This document shows positions 26,264-32,759 of a stretch of 64,000 nucleotides of DNA, in pieces (within the stretch, counting starts at the first letter, position 1; every line of letters begins with the position of its first letter). The notes under the pieces were generated by a model that was not told the DNA's origin, did not search any database, and worked only from the letters and a program-made list of their open reading frames with translations. Where the stretch lies: positions 62,001-126,000 of the forward strand of contig CACZZZ010000007.1 of the NCBI GenBank assembly GCA_902785825.1, written 5' to 3'. The translations under genes were made by a program, and so were the position numbers. Source of the stretch: an uncultured Bacteroidia bacterium. Lineage in GTDB: Bacteria > Bacteroidota > Bacteroidia > Bacteroidales > UBA932.

Positions 26264-26879
26264 CTTCGGAAGGGGAGAGAGTGTATGAGTTCGCCCCATT
26301 CTCCCTCCTAAAACCTTCCCAGATTGACCGCCCCTCGATCGGGGCGGCTTTTTTATTCCAAATGGCTACTATTTCATTGTTGCAGATCGTAATGATTTGA
26401 TTGAGAGTCCTTTCTTTGCTGAGTCTCGGGTTAGCCATATACTTGCCTATACCGTCCTCAACTCTAGCTGTGGAATAGAGTTTCTTCTCAGGGAAATACA
26501 ATATTATACAACGTGCGTGTTGCTTCTCGGCCATAAGCAGTTTCGTGCATATTGCCCAAGTCCCAATCCCCTCGACTGCTTTGATTTCCATTGGGACATC
26601 ATCTAGATAGCCATCGCAGGTTTTAACTCCAGGGGAGTTGCTTTCTGGTTCAAGAACAATTAGGCAGCCATGGTTTCTTAATATCGAAACGACCGCAAGT
26701 TCATAATCGCCGTGTCGCATCACATAGGCTCCTTGCATCTTGGCAAATTTGTGCAATCTATGTACAGCACTTACACCGCCCGATTGCTCATCGTACGTAA
26801 CATCTGTATAATCAGCATTTTGTTTTAGTCGAAGATACTCTTCGTAGTTCTCTTCGCGTCGATAATCCAGAACCCTCAT
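26253..26879 (-). CDS. Small PD-(D/E)XK-like nuclease candidate (CdiA tRNase-like fold)
   Basis: 208 residues. The core has the pattern ELAVVSILRNHGCLIVLEPES, then CDGYLDDVPMEIK (Asp, then Glu-x-Lys), then a helix with MAEKQHARCIILYFPEKKL. This resembles the PD-(D/E)XK domains of contact-dependent tRNase toxins and some phage proteins. It lies between the methyltransferase pair and the helicase and has its own promoter. Whether it is the nuclease of the system, a toxin or a phage remnant cannot be told from sequence. Its final 34 codons overlap an opposite-strand terminator hairpin. Confidence 0.6.
   Translation of the reverse strand: MRVLDYRREENYEEYLRLKQNADYTDVTYDEQSGGVSAVHRLHKFAKMQGAYVMRHGDYELAVVSILRNHGCLIVLEPESNSPGVKTCDGYLDDVPMEIKAVEGIGTWAICTKLLMAEKQHARCIILYFPEKKLYSTARVEDGIGKYMANPRLSKERTLNQIITICNNEIVAIWNKKAAPIEGRSIWEGFRRENGANSYTLSPSEAKL
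26269..26354 (+). ncRNA. Candidate structured small RNA antisense to the 3' end of the PD-(D/E)XK gene
   Basis: A predicted 86-nt RNA starting just after the promoter at 26234-26263. Its first part can fold by pairing GGAAGG with CCTTCC, with an inner GGAGA/TCTCC helix. It ends in a perfect intrinsic terminator. It lies opposite the last 34 codons of the 208-residue gene, immediately upstream of the helicase gene. This is inferred from promoter, fold and terminator occurring together; no transcript data are available. Confidence 0.4.
26328..26354 (+). terminator. Intrinsic terminator on the plus strand
   Basis: CCGCCCC (26328-26334) pairs perfectly with GGGGCGG (26341-26347) around the loop TCGATC, followed by six T. 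It lies inside a minus-strand coding region, so it must serve a plus-strand transcript. Confidence 0.7.
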
Positions 26880-26946
26880 CTCGCGTCTCTGTTCCTTTCA
26901 TCACATCTCTGGCACAATTCCTCCAAAAAGGAGGAGAGAATCATTG

Positions 26947-26977
26947 CGAAGATAGGTTTTCTTGCCAATATTTCAAA
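26947..26977 (-). promoter_or_regulatory. Promoter of the PD-(D/E)XK-helicase pair
   Basis: On the minus strand TTTG (26974-26977), 19 nt, then TATCTTCG (26947-26954). The spacing is canonical and the -7 is the TTCG variant. The leader of about 60 nt contains a small CTCC/GGAG hairpin near 26930. Confidence 0.6.
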
Positions 26978-27040
26978 GAGCGGTTATTGTTGTTTTGTAT
27001 ATTAACCTTTTCTGTATATTATCTTTCAGCGAGGCTGTAT

Positions 27041-27067
27041 GTCATTCTGAGCGAAGCGAAGAATCTA
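27041..27067. repeat. Half-copy of the palindromic repeat at the end of the methyltransferase gene
   Basis: GTCATTCTGAGCGAAGCGAAGAATCTA matches one arm of the repeat at 23581-23672 with few changes. Its last three bases supply the stop codon (TAG on the minus strand) of the methyltransferase. Confidence 0.75.
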
Positions 27068-28573
27068 TTCCATCGGTCGTATCATTGACTCGATAAAAGC
27101 GATTTCCTCCTCCGTCAAATTGTATTTCTTGTAAAGCATCTCGTCAGTCCACGGGTGCGAGAAGTCCTGCATGGGAACGAAATCATAAACTCCTTTTGCC
27201 GCATTTTGCGAACTCTTACGTAAAAGAACAAGGAATCTGAAAAGCTTTGTCTGAATATATGTGACAACATTTCGGCATTCGACTTCTGATCTCCAAGGTC
27301 CAATAGTAAGATAGGTCTCTGTACAGGCAGAATGCTTTTGGGCAATAAACGGCTTATTAATAACCTGATGAGGATATGTATCTCCGGCATTATATGCTTT
27401 TGATATCAAAACTTTGTATGAATCAATTAGTTCATGATTACGCTTTATATCGGAATAACTGCAAAACGATGTACCACCCCTCTGATATAAAAGAATATCG
27501 CAGCTTTCGTCTTTCTTTCTATTAGGAAGGGTGGAAAACCCAAAAGGTTGTCGTGTACTTATCATTTCTGAAAACAAAGGCTCTTTTTTGACCTTCACTT
27601 TTTTGAATATAGGCACGGCTTCATTGTATCGGATAAAAATGTCACAACCGTTTTCTTTGAATGGTCTGATTGCTTTAGAAATAATATGACCGCTCTTGTG
27701 TGTAGTTATTTCGCATAAGCCAGGTTCATCTCTATTCCAAAGGAAATAACATACACCACCCTTGATCTCAACCCCCGGGAAACAATCTGCGGCATCCATA
27801 TAATCATGAAGTATGCGTATTTTAGCGTCGCTAATCATATTATCGCGAAACTCATCAAGGCCTTTCCCACCAGCATACCACCGTGAGGGAATAATCATTG
27901 ATATGTACCTTGGCTTTAATCTTTTAGCTTGAGTTATAAACCGATCATATATGGGAGTCGCACTTGAGCCACCTAAGCCACCACCATCATTGAGTTGATA
28001 GGGTGGATTTCCTACTATTACATCAAATGTCATATTAAATAGACTTTTTGGATTGTCGGTGTGGATGAACATGTAGGCGTACTGCTCTGCCTCGCTCCCG
28101 CGGTCATAGACAGATTGGGATGCGCCGCAGTACTTGCACTTACCACCGATCCATGTATGGAAATGATTGGCGTAGAGGATGTTGCCATATTCGGAAGGAA
28201 AGTGTGAGATGCTGTATTTCCCATTCGCCCTCTTGCTGCAATACACCGAACGCCTGGCAAGGAGGGAGGTCAACTCCGTTATGGCTATGCCGAAGACCTG
28301 GTTATGGAGGATGTGGTCGATCCTTGTTTGCCTGTCTGGAATAACTGACTCTAAACCTCGGTCCAGGCGCTTGACGATCTCCCGGAGGAAGACCCCGCTC
28401 TTTGTGAACGGATCCAGGAACTTCGTGTCAGGGCTCTTGAACAAGTCCTGTGGGAGCAGGTCGAGAACTTTGTTGGCCAACTCGGGCGGAGTGAAAACCT
28501 CGTCGTTGCTCAGGTTGGCGATACAGTTGAGGACATCCGGGTTGTAGGAACTATTCACCATAGGCGGAAGCAT
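27065..28573 (-). CDS. Eco57I/TaqI-like adenine-N6 DNA methyltransferase
   Basis: 502 residues. SAM-binding motif I is FLDPFTKSGVFLREIV, and the catalytic motif IV is VGNPPYQLNDGGGLGG. SMIIPSRWYAGGKGLDEFRDNM is typical of Eco57I-type enzymes. A CKYC pair (HTWIGGKCKYCGAS) may be half of a zinc site. The C-terminal half should recognize DNA. The start overlaps the upstream methyltransferase-like gene by 23 nt; a second ATG at 28561 is possible. The stop codon lies in a dispersed repeat, so the C-terminus may be altered. Confidence 0.85.
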   Translation of the reverse strand: MLPPMVNSSYNPDVLNCIANLSNDEVFTPPELANKVLDLLPQDLFKSPDTKFLDPFTKSGVFLREIVKRLDRGLESVIPDRQTRIDHILHNQVFGIAITELTSLLARRSVYCSKRANGKYSISHFPSEYGNILYANHFHTWIGGKCKYCGASQSVYDRGSEAEQYAYMFIHTDNPKSLFNMTFDVIVGNPPYQLNDGGGLGGSSATPIYDRFITQAKRLKPRYISMIIPSRWYAGGKGLDEFRDNMISDAKIRILHDYMDAADCFPGVEIKGGVCYFLWNRDEPGLCEITTHKSGHIISKAIRPFKENGCDIFIRYNEAVPIFKKVKVKKEPLFSEMISTRQPFGFSTLPNRKKDESCDILLYQRGGTSFCSYSDIKRNHELIDSYKVLISKAYNAGDTYPHQVINKPFIAQKHSACTETYLTIGPWRSEVECRNVVTYIQTKLFRFLVLLRKSSQNAAKGVYDFVPMQDFSHPWTDEMLYKKYNLTEEEIAFIESMIRPME

Positions 28574-29189
28574 TTATCTTGAGGAAATGTATGGGAGCGA
28601 AAGTCTGGGCCGGAAGGTCTGAGAAGAGCCCGTCGCTTTCGTATTCTCCGACGAGATAGGAGAATTCATAGTCTCGGCGGTTGACCATGCCTTTGCCTAT
28701 AAATCCCCACTCGCTGATGTGTATCCACTCGTCGGGGTGGTCCACCCGTTTATAGGTGAGGGCGTCTCCGTGAATGATGTTTTTGGAAAGGATATAGCTT
28801 GCCGACTCGATACAGGCGGCTTTGCATTTTGACTTAAATAGGCGAGTGTATTGCTCAGTGAAATACCCGAGAAGCCGCTCACGGCAGGCTTTGGCATTAT
28901 CTTCCAGAAGTTCTATGCCGTAGATGCTGGAGATGGCCCAGATGGCGTCGTGCTCGTATTGAAGCTGGGTATATTTCTTGGCCTTGACCCTGTCCTCGCA
29001 GACGGCGAGTTTGCGCCGGAGAATCTCGATAAGGAAGTTTCCGTCGCCGCATGCCGGCTCAAGGAAACGGGAGTCTATCCGCTCCGTTTCCGCCTTCACA
29101 AGGTCCAGCATGGCATTCACCTCACGGGGATTGGTAAACACCTCACCGTGAGCGGCCACCCTGTCCTTGGACTTGATCTGGGTGTCCAT
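28551..29189 (-). CDS. N6 DNA methyltransferase-like protein lacking the NPPY motif
   Basis: 212 residues. It has a good SAM-binding motif I (FLEPACGDGNFLIEILRRKL) and a methylase-type start (EVFTNPREVNAMLDLV). No NPPY or DPPY catalytic motif is present; the position after ILSKNIIHGDAL lacks it. It could be a regulatory or heterodimer partner of the following complete methyltransferase, with which it overlaps by 23 nt. The minus-strand start codon follows a CGCGC/GCGCG hairpin by 2 nt, which may restrict initiation. Confidence 0.75.
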   Translation of the reverse strand: MDTQIKSKDRVAAHGEVFTNPREVNAMLDLVKAETERIDSRFLEPACGDGNFLIEILRRKLAVCEDRVKAKKYTQLQYEHDAIWAISSIYGIELLEDNAKACRERLLGYFTEQYTRLFKSKCKAACIESASYILSKNIIHGDALTYKRVDHPDEWIHISEWGFIGKGMVNRRDYEFSYLVGEYESDGLFSDLPAQTFAPIHFLKINASAYGE

Positions 29190-29245
29190 TCCGCGCTTTC
29201 ATTGCGCGCTTGGAACTTATCCGGGAAACGGGCTGCCAGGGGCGC

Positions 29246-29277
29246 AAAAAAAGGCGCAGACTCTTCGAATCTACGCC
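29246..29277 (-). terminator. Intrinsic terminator of the structured RNA
   Basis: On the minus strand GGCGTAGA pairs with TCTGCGCC over 8 bp (one G-T pair) around a 9-nt loop, followed by seven T. It falls between the promoter at 29445-29475 and the methyltransferase start at 29189. Confidence 0.75.
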
Positions 29278-29440
29278 CCGAGGCCCTAGGAAGCCCGTAA
29301 CACTAGATAGGTCAAGTCTACGCCAAAGCGCAGACATTCACTGACTTATCCGGTGTGTTGCTTTGAAAATTCCTAGGTTTCAGGGGCAACCGAATAAATA
29401 GCAAACGCTGATTTATAATATGTCTCGCAAATTGTCTTGC
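29246..29440 (-). ncRNA. Candidate structured RNA of about 195 nt (6S-like ncRNA or attenuated leader)
   Basis: The segment from a strong promoter to an intrinsic terminator folds into one long interrupted hairpin. From outside in, the paired plus-strand blocks are 29275-29279 with 29383-29387, 29285-29290 with 29372-29377 (CCTAGG), 29291-29294 with 29360-29363, 29299-29303 with 29355-29359, 29311-29314 with 29342-29345, and apical 29316-29323 with 29328-29335. Rod-like shape with internal loops and length near 195 nt resemble bacterial 6S RNA. It lies 57 nt upstream of the methyltransferase start, so it could instead be a leader. The 6S assignment is inference. Confidence 0.5.
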
Positions 29441-29444
29441 TTCA

Positions 29445-29475
29445 CAAATGTAGCAAAAAGTTTACAAAGACCAAA
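29445..29475 (-). promoter_or_regulatory. Promoter of the structured RNA / restriction operon
   Basis: On the minus strand TTTG (29472-29475), exactly 19 nt, then TACATTTG (29445-29452). This is one of the best consensus matches in the window. Transcription would start near 29440. Confidence 0.75.
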
Positions 29476-29518
29476 CGAATGTGTGTTTTGGAAGTTATTG
29501 ATTATGAGTATCTAAAGA

Positions 29519-29552
29519 AAAAGTCTCTGGTCATTTTTTACCAGAGACTTTT
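29519..29552. terminator. Bidirectional intrinsic terminator downstream of the DUF853 gene
   Basis: A perfect 13-bp stem pairs AAAAGTCTCTGGT (29519-29531) with ACCAGAGACTTTT (29540-29552) around an 8-nt loop, with A- and T-rich flanks on both sides. It lies 48 nt past the DUF853 stop and insulates it from the restriction island. The rest of 29478-29599 shows nothing else recognizable. Confidence 0.85.
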
Positions 29553-29599
29553 GCTTAATTTATTGGTAATTAGTTATTTACAAATCACGCTGGGGCGAA

Positions 29600-31189
29600 T
29601 TACTTCCCGAGGTTGCCGAGGATTGAGCGGGTGATCTCGCGGGTGATGGTCCTGGTGGCGGCGCTGGTCGCGTTCTTGACGACCTTGCCGGCTTTGTCTT
29701 TAGTCGTGCCCTTGGACTTCTTGCCTGTCACCTTGTTGGAGACCTCGTTGCCGATGGCGGTCGCGGCGGTGGCGGTCACCGCGGTGATCACGGCCTTTAG
29801 AACCTTGCTCATGATCCCGCCCTTCTTGCTGGCGGGAACCTTGGCGGCTTTCGTTGACTTGCCCTTCGGCTCCTCAGCCTCTTCCTGGGCTTCCTTGAGT
29901 TGCTTTTCCTTTTCCGCCATCAGGACTTCGAAGGCGCTGTCCCTCTCAACAAGCTTGTCGTATTTGCCGTAGATCTTGGATCTCTTGATAATCTGATCCC
30001 TCTCACTCTCGCTGATAGCGCCGATCTGGCTCAGCGGGAACAGTATCTTGGCCTTCTCCACGACGCTGGGGGCACCTTTCTCGTCGAGGAAGGAGACAAG
30101 AGCCTCTCCGGTGGCGAGATTTGTGATGGCCTCGTAGGTGTTGAACGTGGGATTCGTCCTGAATGTGTCAGCGGCGACCTGGACCGCCTTCTGGTCCCTG
30201 GGGGTAAAAGCTCTCAAGGCGTGTTGCACGCGGTTTCCGAGCTGTCCAAGGATCGTGTCAGGAATGTCGGTGGGACTCTGGGTCACGAAATACACGCCCA
30301 CGCCCTTGCTTCGGATAAGACGCACAACCTGCTCGATCTTGTCAACGAGGGCCTTTGAGGTGCCGTCGAAGAGCATGTGGGCCTCGTCGAAGAAGAAGAT
30401 GAGCTTGGGAAGATCCATGTCGCCGACCTCGGGCAGGGTCACGTACAGCTCTGAGAGCAGCCAAAGCAGGAAGGTTGAGTAAAGCTTCGGCTTGAGCATG
30501 AGCCTGTCAGCGGCCAGAACGCTCATGACACCCTTGCCACCCTCGGTGGCGAGGAGGTCATAGATGTCGAAAGAAGGCTGGCCGAAGAACTTGTCCGCCC
30601 CTTCGTTCTCAAGGGTCAGGAGGGCTCTTTGGATGGCACCGACTGATGCGGGAGCGATATTCCCGTACATCTGGGAATATTCAGAGGCATGCTCCGAGAT
30701 GAAGTTCAGACATGATCTCAGATCCTTTATGTCGTCAAGGAGAAGGCCTCGCTCGTCCGCTATCCGGAACAGGATGTTGAGAACCCCTTCCTGGGTGTCG
30801 TTGAGCCCAAGGATGCGGGTCAGGAGCTGGGGACCCATCTGGGAGATGGTGCACCTCATCGGATGGCCCTGCTCTCCGAACACGTCGTAGAACCTCACCG
30901 GGCAGCTCTGGAACTGGGGATTCTCGATTCCGAACTCAGGCATTCTCTTCTCGATGAAGCCGCTTGTCTTTCCGACCTGGGATATTCCCGAGAGGTCGCC
31001 CTTCATGTCCGCCATGAAGCAAGGGACACCGGCCTGGCAGAAACTTTCGGCCATGACCTGCAAGGTGACGGTCTTTCCGGTACCGGTTGCTCCGGCCACA
31101 AGTCCGTGTCTGTTGGCCATCTTCCCGACAATCGAGAGAGGTCCGTTTTCACAATGGGCTATCCAAAGCCCGCGGGTGGAGTCGTACAT
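29600..31189 (-). CDS. DUF853 (HerA/FtsK-like) ATPase
   Basis: 529 residues. Walker A is GATGTGKTVTLQ, Walker B FFFDEAHMLF, and the arginine-region VYFVTQSPTDIPDTILGQLGNRVQHALR matches the DUF853 helicase-like family. The C-terminal 110 residues are a lysine- and alanine-rich, low-complexity tail with coiled-coil character. Function is unproven: relatives are called putative DNA helicases. It follows cstA by 12 nt and ends before a strong terminator, so it belongs with cstA, not with the restriction genes. Confidence 0.88.
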   Translation of the reverse strand: MYDSTRGLWIAHCENGPLSIVGKMANRHGLVAGATGTGKTVTLQVMAESFCQAGVPCFMADMKGDLSGISQVGKTSGFIEKRMPEFGIENPQFQSCPVRFYDVFGEQGHPMRCTISQMGPQLLTRILGLNDTQEGVLNILFRIADERGLLLDDIKDLRSCLNFISEHASEYSQMYGNIAPASVGAIQRALLTLENEGADKFFGQPSFDIYDLLATEGGKGVMSVLAADRLMLKPKLYSTFLLWLLSELYVTLPEVGDMDLPKLIFFFDEAHMLFDGTSKALVDKIEQVVRLIRSKGVGVYFVTQSPTDIPDTILGQLGNRVQHALRAFTPRDQKAVQVAADTFRTNPTFNTYEAITNLATGEALVSFLDEKGAPSVVEKAKILFPLSQIGAISESERDQIIKRSKIYGKYDKLVERDSAFEVLMAEKEKQLKEAQEEAEEPKGKSTKAAKVPASKKGGIMSKVLKAVITAVTATAATAIGNEVSNKVTGKKSKGTTKDKAGKVVKNATSAATRTITREITRSILGNLGK

Positions 31190-31201
31190 ATCCTGTAATG
31201 T

Positions 31202-32674
31202 TTATTTGTTGTCTTTCAGTTTGTTGTCATGTCTCATCTTGAGGCCGGAGATCACGGCGGCGGAGACGGCAAAGGTCGCTAGCCCGATCCATGGCGCTGT
31301 CGCGGCGTTGATCCCGAAGCCAACCTTATCCACCAGGATGAAGGTGACGCTGACCGCAGTCATGAAGGCGGCTGGAATCCCGCTGATGAGGTAGCTCATG
31401 CCCTTCTTGGAGGAGATGAGATAGACTGTCGCTGCCCAGAGAGTGAACACGGCGAGGGTCTGGTTGGCCCAGCCGAAATATCTCCAGATCGTATTGAATC
31501 CGTTGCTGTCGGCGATATTGAACCAGAGCAGGAGACCAGTGACTATGAACAGGGGGATGCTGATATAGAGCCTTTTCCCAATAGGCTTCTGGTCCATCTT
31601 CAGGAAGTCGGCGATGATAAGCCGTGAGCTCCTCAAAGCGGTGTCTCCACTGGTGATAGGAGCCGCCACAACTCCGAGGATGGCTAATATTCCTCCAAAC
31701 ACACCTAACCAGGATTTCGATACCGCGGTCACGACGGCCGGAGCGGCGGCGGTGAGGTCAGATCCGCACTCGGCGGCTCCTCCGTCGAAGAAGAAATAAG
31801 AAGAGACCGCCGCCCAAACGAGGGCGACAAGCCCTTCGGTGATCATCGAGCCGTAGAACACGGGCCTGCCAAGTTTCTCATCCTTCAGGCATCTGGCCAT
31901 GAGGGGACTCTGGGTCGCGTGGAATCCGCTGATCGCGCCGCAGGCGATGGTGATGAACAGGCACGGGAATATGGGCTGTCCCTTCACGCCGACGGAAGGT
32001 CCCATATTGGCGAGCCCGTCCCAAAGCTCAGGGATTGAGGGCCATTTGACAAAGAGACCGATCAGAAGGGCTATTGCCATGAATATCAATGCGAAAGCGA
32101 ACAGGGGATATATCTTCCCGATGATTCTGTCAATCGGGAGCATGGTCGCTATGAAGTAATATGCGAAGATGATGAAAACCCAGATCAGGATGGCGGAGGT
32201 TGACCCGTCTCCCGCCATACCTCCGAGGATAATGGCTGGGCTATAGACAAATACGGCGGCGACAAGAATCAGAAGCAGTACGGTGAATACCAGGGCCACT
32301 TTCTTGATCCCATTGCCAAGGTAAATGCCGATGATCTCCGGGAGGCCTACTCCTCCGTGCCTGATGGATAGCATGCCGGTGAGATAGTCGTGGACGGCTC
32401 CGGCGAAAATGCAGCCGAACACTATCCAGAGATATGCAGACGGACCGAACTTGGCGCCCATGATGGCGCCGAAGATGGGGCCGGTTCCGGCGATGTTCAG
32501 GAACTGTATCATGAACACCTTCCAGGTGGGCATGACCACGAAATCAACTCCGTCTGCTTTTGAGACAGCTGGGGTGGGACGTGAGCTGTCGGGTCCGAAA
32601 ACTCTCTCCACGAACTTTCCGTAGAGGAGGTAGCCCAGGACCAGGGCTGCGATGCTGAGGATCAGAGAAATCAT
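31202..32674 (-). CDS. cstA: Carbon starvation protein A / peptide transporter
   Basis: 490 residues, with at least 12 hydrophobic helices. The early sequence YLLYGKFVERVFGPD and the conserved FLNIAGTGPIFGAIMGAKFGPSAYLWIVFGCIFAGAVHDY identify CstA. The family takes up peptides or pyruvate under carbon limitation. This short form (E. coli CstA is about 700 residues) is common in Bacteroidota. The ATG at 32674 is chosen over a TTG three codons upstream. A -7 box ends 6 nt before the start. Confidence 0.93.
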   Translation of the reverse strand: MISLILSIAALVLGYLLYGKFVERVFGPDSSRPTPAVSKADGVDFVVMPTWKVFMIQFLNIAGTGPIFGAIMGAKFGPSAYLWIVFGCIFAGAVHDYLTGMLSIRHGGVGLPEIIGIYLGNGIKKVALVFTVLLLILVAAVFVYSPAIILGGMAGDGSTSAILIWVFIIFAYYFIATMLPIDRIIGKIYPLFAFALIFMAIALLIGLFVKWPSIPELWDGLANMGPSVGVKGQPIFPCLFITIACGAISGFHATQSPLMARCLKDEKLGRPVFYGSMITEGLVALVWAAVSSYFFFDGGAAECGSDLTAAAPAVVTAVSKSWLGVFGGILAILGVVAAPITSGDTALRSSRLIIADFLKMDQKPIGKRLYISIPLFIVTGLLLWFNIADSNGFNTIWRYFGWANQTLAVFTLWAATVYLISSKKGMSYLISGIPAAFMTAVSVTFILVDKVGFGINAATAPWIGLATFAVSAAVISGLKMRHDNKLKDNK

Positions 32675-32680
32675 ATCATA

Positions 32681-32688
32681 CAAATTTA
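32681..32688 (-). promoter_or_regulatory. -7 element of cstA
   Basis: TAAATTTG on the minus strand, followed 6 nt later by the cstA ATG. It implies a leaderless or very short leader. No good -33 is visible. Confidence 0.45.
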
Positions 32689-32710
32689 ATAAATATTCGC
32701 TTTAATTGAG

Positions 32711-32718
32711 TATATTTG
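32711..32718 (+). promoter_or_regulatory. -7 element of the GH2 gene
   Basis: TATATTTG matches the consensus and predicts a leader of about 36 nt to the ATG at 32760. The -33 is weak. Confidence 0.5.
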
Positions 32719-32759
32719 TAAATAGTGTGTGAATATAATTTAATAACCATATCTGAATA

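Noticed and set aside
26192..26299. Longer start for the helicase protein
   Set aside because: The extra 36 residues overlap the end of the upstream gene and the candidate plus-strand promoter; the GIY-YIG-like domain begins just after the ATG at 26191.
29253..29277. A TTCGAA loop resembling a tRNA T-arm
   Set aside because: The loop is 9 nt, the stem is 8 bp, and no acceptor or anticodon arms surround it. The run of T after it fits a terminator.
29143..29337. A 64-codon open frame on the minus strand overlapping the start of the methyltransferase-like gene
   Set aside because: It runs through the structured RNA and terminator, has no family signal, and is rich in Arg, Ser and Leu as chance frames in this GC context are. 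A leader-peptide role cannot be excluded but is unsupported.
29600..31189. HerA-like ATPase as part of the defence island
   Set aside because: DUF853 is widespread as a housekeeping gene, is 12 nt from cstA, and is separated from the restriction genes by a strong terminator and a new promoter.
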